From positions 48,503,048-48,567,047 of the forward strand of contig OX465591.1 in the NCBI GenBank assembly GCA_950022655.1: a stretch of DNA of 64,000 nucleotides. Direction: 5' to 3'. The notes under the pieces are model-generated. The model searched no databases and was not told where the DNA came from. It worked only from the letters and a program-made list of their open reading frames with translations. Source of the stretch: Alentia gelatinosa. Its lineage: Eukaryota > Annelida > Polychaeta > Phyllodocida > Polynoidae. Of the stretch, positions 1 to 11,139 are shown piece by piece (positions within the stretch are counted from its first letter, which is position 1; the number at the start of each line of letters is the position of its first letter). The position numbers and the translations under genes are program-made.

Positions 1-130
1 ACTACCAGCGCAATTTGGCCCTTCAGTCTCCCACCCTAGATTGGGTTCACTCTGTCCCTATGTGCGGGAGATTCTCCAAGCGGATTCGACGGAATTCTAC
101 CGTTTTAAATATAGTAGGTAAAAAATACCT
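1..130. repeat. Dispersed repeat, copy 1 of 2 (partial)
   Basis: The block from 'actaccagcgcaat' through 'gtgcgggag' and 'tccaagcggatt' to 'atagtaggta' recurs at about 3013-3263. The second copy carries about 120 extra bases after the first 15. The copy here runs off the window edge. No coding capacity is visible. Confidence 0.7.
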
Positions 131-377
131 ATATTGGGAGGCCTGAAGTTCGTGCACCGATGGAAGTTCTGTTCCAACTTGTCCCCTTCTTCATAGTACA
201 AGTGTATGTTTGATTCTATACGCCTATACATGGTCCGTTGTAATCTTTACTAGACACTATTTAAAATGTAATCTGGTCTTAGTACCGTGAAATACTGTTG
301 TCGTTGTTGTTGTTATTGACAATTCCAATTTATTGTTGTTACTTGTCTGACTGTACATTTGTTGACATATTTTCCAA

Positions 378-537
378 GGGGCCATCCATAAAGTACGTAT
401 GCACTGAGGGGGGTCGGGGGTAAAACTTTTTGGTAAATTTTGCGTACGCTTCTTCTTTGTTCTATTGCGTACAAGATTAGTAGGATGGGGGTAAAAAATC
501 TCGGAAAATTCTGCGTATGTACTTTATGAGTGGCCCC
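378..537. mobile_element. MITE with imperfect terminal inverted repeats
   Basis: The left end GGGGCCATCCATAAAGTACG is mirrored by the right end, which reads ACTTTATGAGTGGCCCC on this strand. The interior is short, non-coding and rich in G runs. The element is about 160 bp. Superfamily and target duplication are not clear. Confidence 0.6.
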
Positions 538-539
538 TA

Positions 540-1830
540 ACGTGTTATCTGTTCAGTATCTACCGTCATTTGGGAAATTTGTTATAAAGAGAGGTTAAAT
601 ATCTTATACACCTATCGAGTTATACCCAGTGTAGATTCTTGTAAGTCTCTCACTTGATTTGTTAAGGACACATCTCTGTTCAATAATCTAATTGTATTTG
701 TGGACCAAGATGAATAAAATCACTGTTCAATCACAGATACTGGTTTATTTATGGAACTCACAGCTCTAAATGGTCACCCGTAAACTAGTCCTAGAACTGC
801 TTTGAATCAATGAAAAAACAAAATTCCGTGATGAAAAAGCTAGCACGGCGACCCCCAATCACTTTTTGAATCGTCCTTGGGTAAATCATGAAAAATTCTA
901 TTTTTTCAATTTTAGTGAACTGTTAAGGAGTTTGTCAGGAAAATGGCCATGGCAGAATGAATATAGAATGACGTTACACGTTATAAACTATCTGGATTTG
1001 CGAATTAATTTGAATTCCATTTTTCATGTTTAGTGAATTGTATAGGAGCTTGTCAGGTAAATTTGGAATTTCAACCAAAAAAGTCAGGGATATTCAGTCT
1101 TATCAGGAAAAACGGGAATTTTTAGATCAATGCAACAAGAACTTGCCAACTCTGACACCATCGAAATCTGTGTAAATTAAATGCAGATGTATTAAATGTA
1201 AAAGGCATTGCTATGATCCGGTACTGTTAGCTTTTTTAAGAGAAGTTGCAAAGAAAGGTTTATGGTACAGCATATCGAAATTCTAGTCCTAAAATCACAA
1301 AATAAATATTAAAGAAAAAAGTATTTCAAATGATTCTAATTGAAGGGTATTTGTACGAGCCGTATATTGACCACAGAAGCTGACAAGAAAGGTTTATTGT
1401 ACGGCAAGTCCTAGAATCACAAAATAAATGGATGGAAAAAACATCTCTAATGTATTTTGAAATAGAGATGTCCTTGTTTTATCTGTCGTGGAAGAATGAC
1501 ATTTGTTATGGACAATGTGAGGGAATTCTAATATCCCAAGTTTGTGGCAGCACTGGTATATGCAACTTCTAGAAAAAGCAAATGGATGTTTAATTTCAAT
1601 GTCCGATGTGGTTTTAAAGCATCAACTTAAAACAAATCTCCAAGTTTCTGCGCCAAAATCGTAACAAAACCAGGCCTGGGATTTTCCCAGATTTCAGCAT
1701 ATTTTAGAACCCAAAGGGTCATTCTTGAGATCAATGTAAATCGAAGGAGAAAGTTTGTTAAGGGTTGGGGTTCAAAATGATCACCTCATACACGTAACTT
1801 ACCACTAGTGCCCAACTTTGTAGTGAGGAC
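540..1830. other. AT-rich intergenic stretch, no gene seen
   Basis: No open frame with credible coding content, no RNA gene and no tandem array was recognised. Short blocks such as 'gctagcacggcgaccccc' near 840 resemble the dispersed repeat at 3400 and 16690, so part of it is probably decayed repeat. Confidence 0.5.
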
Positions 1831-2423
1831 ACTGCGCAAAAACCACCATTTTATTCCTATATACGCCATCGCTTAAGTGCATGTATCGGCTGTACATATA
1901 TACGTATATTGACACGTTTCCTCTTCTTTATGTCAGTGTAATGGCTGTATTTACCGCAAAGCGTATATGAAGAGAAATATTGTGTGCAGGACATCTATAT
2001 GCGGGTTGTATACATTTTACACATCTATAGATCAGGCGTATACACAACGGAAAATAGGACTAACTTGTATATGCAAAATCCTACATATATACGCCAGGGT
2101 GTATAGGCCCTATTTAGGTATCCCATAATTCAGTCTGCTTACAAGTTCCGGCGTTCGCTGGTTGCCGACGTTGTATAGTGGTAGACCCCAACCGTAACCC
2201 ACAATTTTTTACAGTTTAACGGTTTTTATAAATATTCAAAATGGAAATCCAATGTCAGAAATGGAAATTTCAGCTATTTCTACATAATAATCCGAAATTA
2301 TGGTTCATGTGGTCGTGGTGTGCCCAGCCATTCGCAAGCGGAACTTGTATTTACCCTGGGCGATAATAGGGAGTTTAGTAACCTCTGGAGGGCGTATACA
2401 TAAACTGATGGTTTTCGCGCAGT
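1831..2423. mobile_element. TIR element rich in GTATACGC words (interrupted copy)
   Basis: The left end ACTGCGCAAAAACCACCA is the imperfect inverted repeat of the right end, which finishes ATGGTTTTCGCGCAGT. The left interior is dense in the words TATACGCC/GGCGTATA in both orientations. A second, uninterrupted copy in inverse orientation lies at 51063-51467. This copy is longer because another dispersed repeat (2120-2390) sits inside it. Confidence 0.65.
2120..2390. repeat. Dispersed repeat nested in the TIR element
   Basis: The run from 'ggtatcccataat' through 'cccacaatt', 'atttctac' and 'gggagtttagtaac' matches 47305-47625 in the same orientation with substitutions throughout. The other copy of the host TIR element lacks it, so it is best read as an insertion. 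Confidence 0.6.
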
Positions 2424-2810
2424 GGGAGGAAACAGCCTGGAACTTAGTCAAGGGGTAAACTGCAGCCAGTTCCCACCTTGAAAAGCTTGAAAACCAAGAA
2501 TAATGACAATGAATGTAAAAGGTGTCCTACAACACACAAGAGTTAACTCCCCTTTTAGTCATAGATTGAATACCAATCAAATCAAAATCACAAAGGCCAC
2601 AACTCCAAGTCGGTTGATTTGAGACAATTTTGTTAAAGGCATATCCTACAATTCACAGTGGCGCCACCTGGTGATTTTTAAATAATGTTAATTATTAGTC
2701 AAAACTGGTTTATTGGGATGTATTCTAATTCTACATGAGTAAATTTAACATTTTATCCAGTTTATTCAATCTCAACAGGTAATATAGTCCAATTTGAATT
2801 TGCTTGATTT

Positions 2811-3535
2811 ACATGGGAAATCTACTGAAAAATATGGTTTTCTTTAACTCTTTCAAACACAAGAGCGGTGACCTATGATTTTTAAAACATGAACTAGCGA
2901 CTTCGTCGTGTCGTATTTGAGAGTGTGAGGGCTTAGTGGCACCCCCAATTATTAATACCTGAAACTATCAATTAGTTTCCAACCATCATTTCATGTGACA
3001 CCGATTTTACCGACTACCAGCGCAATGTGATCTCATTGCATTCTCTCAAGGAAAGGACATTGGAAAAGTACAGTTCTAAATTATCTGTGTAGAGAAACAC
3101 ACAAAAAAATCAGCAGGATTCAGTTAAGTACTGTACGAGAATCTCACTCTCTGGGCTCTTCAGTCTCCATGCCTAGGTCTGGTTCACTCTATCTCTATGT
3201 GCGGGAGGTACTCCAAGCGGATTCTACCAGAATCATAGTTTTTTTAGATATAGTAGGTAATAAGTAGTACTATATATGTACTATATTCTGTGAAAATTTG
3301 AGGAAAATGACAGGGTTTTTACTTTGTGGAAAAAAAATACATTTTAGAATTTCTATATATATTCTTATATTAGAATTATCATCATATTGATCTATACATC
3401 AAAAACTAGCCCGGTGACTCTCTATTTTTAAGTCAGATATGTGTTCCACAATACTTGGAGATCATCGTATTAAATTTTCATGAACTTGACATGGGTTTTG
3501 ATTCTAAAGCCAAATTGTCCGATATGCCTTTAAAT
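2811..3535. repeat. Dispersed AT-rich repeat, copy 1
   Basis: Blocks such as 'gaaaaatatggttttctt', 'ggtgacctatgattttta', 'tactatattctgtgaa' and 'aaattgtccgatatgcctt' recur in order at 16480-16820. A fragment of the first block recurs near 32085. No protein is encoded. The repeat near position 3013-3263 is embedded in it. Confidence 0.65.
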
Positions 3536-3669
3536 ATATGATGGGTTGATCACAAGGTAGACATCAGGCATCTGCACTTGTCGTCTAATGGGAAGAACGC
3601 CCTTGGACGACAGTTTGTGTCTGTTATTTACTGAATAATAATAAAAAGTATATATATAAGGAAGTCGAC

Positions 3670-4268
3670 TAAAGCCTATAAGACACCGAAATATGTTCCC
3701 GATCCACCCCGACCATCGGCTCGATGAGAGTCGGGAATAAAATTTCGGTGTCTTATACCTATAAGACACCGACATGTAGACTCTTCCCGACGACACCTCC
3801 TCCTTTTATAACCTCGTAAATTACCCGGGATAAGATCAAAGAGAGCCGTCGGGGTGAGCCACGGGCCGCTGGTGTGGAATCATAGAAATTAATTCAAAGG
3901 TTAATAACTTCGGATCCAATTAAGATATCGGGAAACGGTTTTCAAAAGTATTATCGCCTCTGTTTCACCTACAAATCTATAGAAGACACTTGTAAATAGG
4001 ACTAGGGGATAGGTAGCATCGCTATTCAAACGGCCAACTCGGAATCGGTAACAATCGGTGAAAGTGCGTACATTGAAATCTTAAGGTCGGGGAGAGTCGG
4101 TCATATCTGACATGGTAGTAATGCCCGACCCGGTCGGGAAAAGCAATAAAATCGGGTCGGTGAAGTGCGTACATCGACGCGATTGATGCAGATTGTCACA
4201 GACCCGCCGGATCAGTCGGGCAAAGGTAGAATCGGGCACAGCAGTCGGGTCGGTGTCTTATAGGCTTA
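3670..4268. mobile_element. DNA transposon/MITE with TAAAGCCTATAAGACACCGA ends, copy 1
   Basis: The left end TAAAGCCTATAAGACACCGA is repeated inverted at the right end (TCGGTGTCTTATAGGCTTA). The interior is saturated with CGGGTCGG/CCCGACC words in both orientations. An extra foldback at about 3678-3765 repeats the terminal word. A second copy is at 18341-18892. No transposase frame is present, so it is non-autonomous. Confidence 0.75.
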
Positions 4269-4844
4269 ACACAGCTGGTGTTGTAACCTTTATCTTTCCC
4301 TGGCGGCATCTGAAGACCTGCCCTCTATCGGAGTATCCGCCAGTTACGTGGTGACCAGTGGCGCCCCCAGTGTTAATAAATGGAACAACTCGTAGGTAAA
4401 GGACACACTCCGGGGATCAAGTTTTTGTGGTGGTCTTTTCTTTGGGGGGGGGGGATAAAAATGAAAACATAAATGATATTCGAGCGATATTTGCTCTCAG
4501 CTGAGACCAAACATTCATTTTTAAAAGCTGAAAACAGAGTTGTTTTTTTTCTTTCTTTTTGAAAATGATATCTCTTTATATTAGCCTCCCCTGACATTTG
4601 GACTTTCTTCAACTTGTGGTCAATCCATTGCCGGTATTTTTACATTCTTATACATATTTAAAAAACATGTATCAATTCTACTGTAATTATGGGATTATGC
4701 CATAAAGCTATTGCTTTCTTCTGTTTTTTTCTTGATATTGATCATTCCTCTTATTTAACGTACTTGGCCCTTATGATACACATCTTAGTTTCTATGATCT
4801 GAGTTTACATCTGGCGTCTGGCTATAGTTGATGGAATACGCGCT

Positions 4845-4975
4845 TATCATCCCACCCCTCATATAAATCTCCATAGACTCAACATGGTGTTCCTGTATGC
4901 CACCGTTATGCCATAAAATACTTATATGCCACAGGTGACATATGAAATTAAAAACATGTGACAGAGTAGGATAAA
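4845..4975. mobile_element. Module with TATCCCACCCC-type end and CCATAGACT box
   Basis: It begins TATCATCCCACCCC, carries 'ccatagactcaacat' 20 bases in, has a 'tatgcca' inverted pair and ends 'agtaggataaaa'. The same skeleton recurs at about ten places in the window (see 26936, 46275, 53358). Confidence 0.55.
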
Positions 4976-4987
4976 ATCTAAACATTA

Positions 4988-5110
4988 CTCTATTTCATAT
5001 AATTGTTTACATGCCATTCGTTGTCTTCCGCTACAGATATCACTCAGCTCCGCTTCGTGATATCATTCTGCGAAGACAACTCATGCCATATAAACAATTA
5101 TATGAAATCT
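4988..5110. mobile_element. Foldback element with CTCGGCT-type apex
   Basis: The arms 'tttcatataattgttta' and 'taaacaattatatgaaa' are perfect inverse repeats. A second arm pair is 'tgtcttc'/'gaagaca'. The apex around 5045 is GATATCACTCAGCTCCGC then TTCGTGATATC, the shared apex motif of this window. Confidence 0.75.
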
Positions 5111-5280
5111 TGTGATGTTTCATGATAATATTCAAATTTTACAATATCTAACATACTGGAAAAAAATGATATACAATATCTGATATACTGACAAAATATG
5201 ATATGCAGTATATAGTTCTAATGACTGATACTATAGAGATTCATGTGTAGCGAGATTTCGTATCAAGCATTGTTCCTCGC

Positions 5281-5590
5281 CACCCCTCTCATAAGATCTC
5301 ACACTCTCTAAGTGGTATTCTGTACAAGGTTCTCACTATGCTCTATGGAGAAGAATTCATAACGAAATAGGCCTAGAGCCCTGAGAATTCACTGACACAC
5401 AGTATTCCCGCTAGGTGGCATCATTGAGATTATGGGAATCTTTGGTTGCATTGATGTACATCTTTAGCACGGGAGGCAGGCCAGTGGATTCTCAAGGCTC
5501 TACGCCTAGTTCATTAAGAATTCCTCTCCATAGAGCATAGTGAGAGTACAGAATACCACTTAGAGAGTGTGAGATTTTATGAGAGGGGTG
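5281..5590. mobile_element. MITE with about 120-bp terminal inverted repeats, copy 1
   Basis: It starts CACCCCTCTCATAAGATCTC and ends with the inverse. Arms of about 120 bp, including 'cacactctctaagtggta' and 'gctctatggagaagaatt', flank a loop of about 70 bp. Copy 2 at 9636-9947 lies in opposite orientation. In both copies the same end abuts the sequence 'atttctatcgtagttggtgg' or its inverse. Confidence 0.8.
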
Positions 5591-5774
5591 CTAAATTTCT
5601 ATCGTAGTTGGTGGACGCCAGGCCTAACCTGGGTGTATTTGTAAAGTGTTTAATATTTAAATCAACCATAAACCACTGGTACAAATACACCGCTATACAA
5701 TCCTGGAAATACCGGATTGCAACTGATAAATGATATCGAGATGGTATTTATAGAAATTATTTATTACATTTCAG

Positions 5775-5882
5775 TTGAGAAAAACTGTCCTGACCAGCCC
5801 TGTCAGAACAATGGTACCTGCAACAAGGCCGAAAATAAGTGCGTGTGCACTTCTGTAACACAGGGAACATACTGCAACGTAG
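5775..5882 (+). CDS. EGF-like domain exon (orphan, internal)
   Basis: Between an acceptor (TTACATTTCAG, ending 5774) and a donor (GTGAGC at 5883) lies a 108-base exon that is phase 1 at both ends, the classic symmetric EGF module. It encodes 35 full codons with six cysteines: ENCPxQPCQNNGTCNK-type spacing (C-x4-C-x5-C, then C-x-C and a final C before NV). This matches a compact EGF-like fold: NGTC is the usual loop after the third cysteine, and CVC the centre. EGF modules act in secreted or cell-surface proteins, usually in adhesion or matrix roles. The pattern around the last cysteines (VCTSVTQGTYC) is plausible but lacks the canonical G-x-x-C-x glycine pair, so calcium binding is not suggested. 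No partner exon was found within several kilobases on either side, so the gene cannot be named. Confidence 0.75.
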
Positions 5883-6133
5883 GTGAGCATGCATAAGTAT
5901 ACTTAAAATCAGTATTAGTTCAAAGGCCTAAGATACCCGCATCTCTATACTTTTGAGTTTTGTTACTTCAAGATCAAGATCATATTCAGAATCTGAAGGT
6001 GTGGCATACGTTTTCATGCTAGGGTTCCATAGTTTAAAAACAGTCAGATACCATAACCATGGTATAACGATTCAAATCTAATGTTTATTGCCTAAAAACC
6101 ATTATATATATATGGGGAAATAAAGTAGAAACC

Positions 6134-6268
6134 AACAAGTTTTGGTCAAAGTCGTCATTCTCCACGAGTGTGATGCGGTGTGATATGAATGAGGCAACAG
6201 TCAAGTGAATATCACGTAGCATTCAAACGAGTTGGGGAACAAATTATTTGACCAAAACGAGTTACTTT
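6134..6268. mobile_element. Foldback element, ACAAGTTTTGGTCAAAG family, copy 1
   Basis: The left arm 'acaagttttggtcaaag' pairs with 'tttgaccaaaacgagtt'. The inner arms 'gtgatatgaatgaggca' and 'caagtgaatatcac' bracket the apex. Related copies lie at 10852-10988, 24444-24560 and 29290-29375. Confidence 0.7.
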
Positions 6269-6594
6269 CTGTATTCATCTCACCCCTGTATGCACCTAAA
6301 GAACGGACGACACACAGTAATTCCTCGGTATAATTTATTAGCTAAGATGGATAATGGAAACAACAAACGATGGTTTTGTGGACGGGCGGTTTAATCGTAT
6401 TTTCCTTGCTTCAATATTGCATCACTGTTGGGGAGAGGTGAAATTTAAAGCCACGTCATCATAAACACCTTGTCTATATCCACCAGCCCCAGATCTCAAT
6501 GTACAAGGTGGAGTGATAAGAAGGGTTACACATTGTTGAGCGCTACACGTGGCAGATGTAGCATGGACCCTGAGCACAATGTCCAGGGTGGTAA

Positions 6595-6653
6595 ATGACG
6601 TCATCTGTGATAATCTCTGTCCACAGTCAACAGATTATTACAGATGACGTCAT
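6595..6653. repeat. Hairpin with a CRE palindrome at each end
   Basis: The 22-base arms ATGACGTCATCTGTGATAAT.. and ..ATTATTACAGATGACGTCAT are inverse repeats with one mismatch and a 15-base loop. Each arm carries TGACGTCA, the CREB/ATF site. Confidence 0.65.
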
Positions 6654-6659
6654 TGAGAC

Positions 6660-8160
6660 GACTTTGTTTATTGTGTTGTTGTTGTTTATTCAGCAAAAAC
6701 TTTATTCAGCATAACAAAAAATGCAAGACCGGAGGTTAATCTAAACCTATAAAACAGGAGTCATATGACCCTGAACTTCCTATACCACACGCTTTTAGTT
6801 ACTGGAGTCAAATGACCCAGTAAATTTAGACTAATTACAAGGATGCATGCATAAACATTTTGAACAATGTTTTATACCAATCACCTATTACCTAACTCTG
6901 ATCTGAACCATTGAGACTGGTTATGATTTACTAATACTGTTGTGATTCATGTCGCCCAAGAGCAACCTATGACCTGTGCTGTCCTGTATTTTGTCCTATG
7001 TATGTCCTGTCTAAGTCCTGTTTTGTTTTCTCTGTAAATTTGTTACAAGACGACCCAAGGAAGAACGCCCTGGATAGGGTGATTGTACTGTCTTTACTGG
7101 AAAAAAAAATTTTAAAAAATGCAATGGTATATTATCTACACTTACATATTTCCAAACTTTTCCAAACTTGTCCATGGCATACAATTTTGGTTAGACAAGT
7201 GTGCTCTCTCAGTCATGTTTTTGTTCCTTTTATTTTATAATTCTTTTTATATAAAATGCCCTTTAAGGGCAACGAAAATCTTGTCTAGCTAAAGCCTCCC
7301 TTAACATAATATCCATTAAACAGTTCTGAAGGCCAGAGTACAAATAAAAGGAAGAATAAAAATAGCAGGAAACAACTGGATCATCATTGATTATTATAAT
7401 TCTTACATCATAGTTTAGGTTCAGTATGGTTATAACTTACAGGGTGATGCCCAGTCACAAAAGTTGAAGAACCAGAGTAAGTGTCCAGAGCCAATACAGG
7501 TATTTCCATGGTCTTCTTTACTGAGCAGGGCATTCTAATTGTTTATTGTGTTTTGGTCGAAATTCAACAGGTGGAAATAATACTAAAAAGAATCGTTGAC
7601 GGATTTTTTTTTTTTTCATTTTTGTCATCATTCCCCGACACATTTGTCGCATGTGAATTCAATATGGGTTGACTTCGTATGCTATGAGGAGTTTCGTTTT
7701 GTTTTATTTTTAGTTCTCTCTATTTTTTTAACGAGCTGTGCTCTAATTATTGATCAGAAAGAAGTGTACATTTCCAGTTCACCAATTCCAAACAAAAATT
7801 TTAATTTAAAAAAAGAAGTGTTCCCGCCGTTGCTGAAGAATCCCTGAAAAATAAGACAAGTTCCAACAACTTTTGGTGTATAATTGAAAAGAGTTCTGAA
7901 AGGCCCTTAGCAAGTTAACTACATCTATAAATGGATGAAGCCCAATTGAGACCAAAGTCAATATTTCTTGCATAAATCCGTTTATAGAAATTGACATAAA
8001 ATCGAGAATTAGTCTGATCAACAGCAGGTCCATGACGTTGTGATCCAAAACCTATTTTTGTGCCATCTGCTATGAGGGGTTGATGTGTAGTAATATCCGA
8101 GCGCAGGGTAAATTCCGAGGAGCATACAACCGCTTTTATCTGAAACCAGTCTATATTGTA
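6660..8160. other. Intergenic stretch, no gene seen
   Basis: Frames here are short, mutually overlapping and AT-driven. One inverted pair, 'acgcccttggatagg' type sequence near 7060-7270, was not resolved further. No recognisable exon or tandem array. Confidence 0.4.
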
Positions 8161-8164
8161 TTTA

Positions 8165-8266
8165 CAGTAAAACCCCGCTTAAGGGGACACCCTCCGTTCC
8201 AAGCAAAGTGTTCCCTTAACCGGGGTGCCCCCTTAAGCGAGGTGTCCCAGAGTCGGGGCTTTACTG
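8165..8266. mobile_element. pogo/Tigger-like MITE, 102 bp
   Basis: It is flanked by TA on both sides (8163-8164, 8267-8268). The left end CAGTAAAACCCCGCTTAAG and the right end, finishing GGGGCTTTACTG, are inverse. Ends beginning CAGT with a TA target duplication are typical of the pogo branch of Tc1/mariner. A 902-bp relative is at 55769-56670. Confidence 0.8.
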
Positions 8267-8744
8267 TATTATCCACCTTTTCCTGACATGTGGGGTACCC
8301 ATATTATTTCATTTTAGGTATGCACTATTTTTCAATACGCTCTATTTTTCTGTATGCGCTGGGTTTGGCAGCCTGGTGTATGTAGATATGTTTTATTGCT
8401 ATGACAACACAGGCGGCCAGGGAACTGGAGGAGGGGAGGGGAGGGGTATGAGGAGGTATAGGGTTACAGGGAATGGCTTGGGGCCATAAACAGGAGATTC
8501 TGTTCATAGTGGACAAGTCTTTGATTCATGGGCCAGTCAGAGAAGGATACACACTAGAATGAACTTTGTTCTGATTGTGATTAATCATTTAATGAATGTT
8601 TATAATCAAAGACCTGAGCAAGTCTACAGGTCGATACACGCATGTGTTGTCTATGGACACGTGTTAGGTATTAGGTGGATGGTAACCTCTCATATCAGAT
8701 GTGTGATTTTCAGTACGCATGTTTGCATATCTCACCGACTGCTT

Positions 8745-8820
8745 CCTGAAATTCGCCGAGCGATAGGTGGAAATCTGCCAGACCCCCCCCCCCCCCCCTC
8801 ACAGACCCCTGTCTTATCAG
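8745..8820. repeat. Poly-C tract
   Basis: A run of C from about 8783 to 8799 lies in otherwise mixed sequence. It is of length-variable type and has no further structure. Confidence 0.6.
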
Positions 8821-8884
8821 GTGTGTGCAGCTAGATATAGCAGGAGGGGATCTCTGAGCTCAAAGTGCTCCATCACAAGACCAG

Positions 8885-9594
8885 GGCCCTGTTTTTCAGT
8901 CACAACAATCGTTATGGGCGACGTGTTTTTGCCGTCAGTGTTCAATAGACACGACACTTTAGTGAATAGGCGATATGTCATGAGTCTAAGAGGCGTAGGG
9001 CAGCCAAACGTGTTTTTCAGTCACGACAATCGTGGGGTCACATGATCGAAAATGTCGCCCAAAGTGTCGTCCGTTCATGACACCTATGGACATGTCGTAG
9101 AGAATGCGCAACTTCATTTTCCCTGGGAATTAAGCGATGAAATTTTAACACGAGTAAGGTATATATAACACCTATAATCTTTCCAAATATGAAGAAAATT
9201 GGCTGCACCGTTCTGAAGTTACAGGCGTTTGAATTTTGTCATAGCAATTGTCTGCTCTGGTGGCCAGTGTATTTTCCCGACGCCTCCGCTAATTTATGGA
9301 GCGACCTTGAGATAGACTGCGGATCGGGAGGTCGGAGGGTGACTGGCCACCAGAGAAGACGATTGCTATGACGAAGTGGAGAAATCCTTTATATATGCAC
9401 AGTGATGTGTTATAGAACCTAAGACAGTTCTATACTCGTCGTGATGGCCGACAGTTTTAGCGGTGATCGTGAGTGGCGCACCACGATCGTATCTATAGAA
9501 CAGTGGCCATTTTGTGTCTTCCAGAATGTTGTGGAATCGCTGGACAATCGTATGGTATCGTTGGCCGACGATGTCGTTACTGAAAAACAGGGCC
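8885..9594. mobile_element. Harbinger-like non-autonomous element, copy 1
   Basis: The left end GGCCCTGTTTTTCAGTCAC and right end (ACTGAAAAACAGGGCC) are inverse and flanked by CAG on both sides (8882-8884, 9595-9597). The terminal word GTTTTTCAGTCAC recurs internally near 9015. A long inner hairpin, 'gtcatagcaattgtct...' against '...gacgattgctatgac', spans 9238-9372. No transposase frame is present. Confidence 0.7.
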
Positions 9595-9597
9595 CAG

Positions 9598-10150
9598 GTT
9601 AGGCCTGGCGTCCACCAACTACGATAGAAATTTAGCACCCCTCTCATAAGATCTCACACTCTCTAAGTTGTATTCTGTACTCTCACTACGCTCTATGTAG
9701 AAGAATTCTTGACGAGCTAAGCATAGAGCCTTGAGAATCCACTGGCCTGCCTCCCGTGCTAAAGATGTACATCAATGCAACCCACACATTCCTATAATCT
9801 CAATGATGCCACCTAGCGGGAATACTGTGTGTCAGTGAATTCTCAGGGCTCTAAGCCTAGTTCGTTAAGAATTCTTCTCCCATAGAGCGCAGTGAGAACC
9901 TTGTACAGAATACCACTTAGAGAGTGTGAGATCTTATGAGAGGGGTGCACCTTAGACCTACCGATATGGCACCGATACAAAAAACAAATATCAGAGACAT
10001 ATTGGGAAGGTGCAAAATCATAGACATATGTCTAAACATGCCAATCAACCACGGATCGTAAGGGTTTTTTCGGTGCCTAATCATAGAAACGTGGTCAACT
10101 GCCCTGATATTAGGTGACCTTCTGACACGATTTCATTCCGTTTCAACACA
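9598..10150. mobile_element. Repeat with GGCGTCCACCAACTACGATAG end, interrupted copy
   Basis: The left part 'aggcctggcgtccacc' to 'gaaatttag' and the right part 'acctaccgatatggcacc' onward are contiguous at 37336-37588 but separated here by the 312-bp MITE at 9636-9947. The interior has CCGATATGG-type words. The far end is not precisely defined. Confidence 0.65.
9636..9947. mobile_element. MITE with about 120-bp terminal inverted repeats, copy 2
   Basis: This is the same element as 5281-5590 in inverse orientation, ends CACCCCTCTCATAAGATCTC. It interrupts the repeat at 9598-10150, which is uninterrupted at 37 kb. TTAG-like bases flank both sides, but a clean target duplication is not certain. 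Confidence 0.8.
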
Positions 10151-10850
10151 CACCAATATCCAGTTAGTAGTGGTATTTAGCCGTTTTAGTTCCTCCAAGT
10201 TGCTCGAGCGCGTGAAATTTGCAGCTGCCGCAGCCTTGCCAAGTAAGGCCATAAGTCGTCAACAATTCATAGACCGCATTAGTGTGACATCGCTCACGGT
10301 TTGGCCATTGATTGGTTAATTTTCTTTATTAGCCTCGTGCAATAACTAACACTTTAATGCACGCTCATCTGAATACAGTGACCCAATGTTAAGCGTTTTT
10401 TTATTAGAGGCAGGATAAAAAAAATACAGACGAATCTGAATACAATGCACTAGAGTACATTCAAATAGTGTGCCAATTAGCGTAGGCATAGATATATACT
10501 CCATTGTAATTTTATGTTCTATTCCATGACTTTATAAATTAACATTCTCATGTTTATTCATTTATTATTTTACCGTCTCTTTAAAGAGAAAGAGAGAGAT
10601 TTAACGACCACTGATTCTTCCTGAATGGTTTGTAGGCAACCATCAATCGACTTCTAAAGCTTTTCCTCAGAAATCTCTAAGTGGAATCAGAGAAATATAA
10701 GCATGAAAGATATTGTTTAGATTCCTGGCATCACTTCCCAACAAATTCCTTGCAAACGAGTTCAACACAGGCTAATTTTTGTTATGGATGAATTGGTTCA
10801 AGGATCCAAAAGAGAGTAAGAACTTGAACACAGAGGTACTAAAGAAGAAA
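10150..10850. other. Intergenic stretch, no gene seen
   Basis: No convincing coding, RNA or repeat feature was recognised. A short GA/TC-rich patch lies at 10575-10600. Confidence 0.4.
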
Positions 10851-10851
10851 A

Positions 10852-11135
10852 CAACAAGTTTTGGTCAAAGCCGTCGTTCTTCACGAGTTTGATGCGGGGT
10901 GATATGAACGAGGCGACAGCCGAGTGAATATCACGTAGCATCCAAACGAGTTGGAGAATGAATTCTTTGACCAAAACGAGTTGCTTTCTGTATTTATCTC
11001 ACCCCTGTACACACTAAAAGACTGGACGACACGCTGGATATAGACCATGGAGAACGGACTGCAATACTTGTAGGGGCATGGAGAACGAGTTCCCAATGTT
11101 AAGCCTATGGACATTTATTCCAGGGGTGAGATAAT
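10852..11135. mobile_element. Foldback plus TATCTCACCCC module, copy 2
   Basis: 10852-10988 is the ACAAGTTTTGGTCAAAG foldback, with apex 'aacgaggcgacagccgag'. It runs straight into TATCTCACCCCTG (about 10995), which is closed by CAATGTTAAGCCTATGG and GGGGTGAGATA ending near 11133. Both modules recur elsewhere in the window. Confidence 0.7.
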
Positions 11136-11139
11136 AGGT

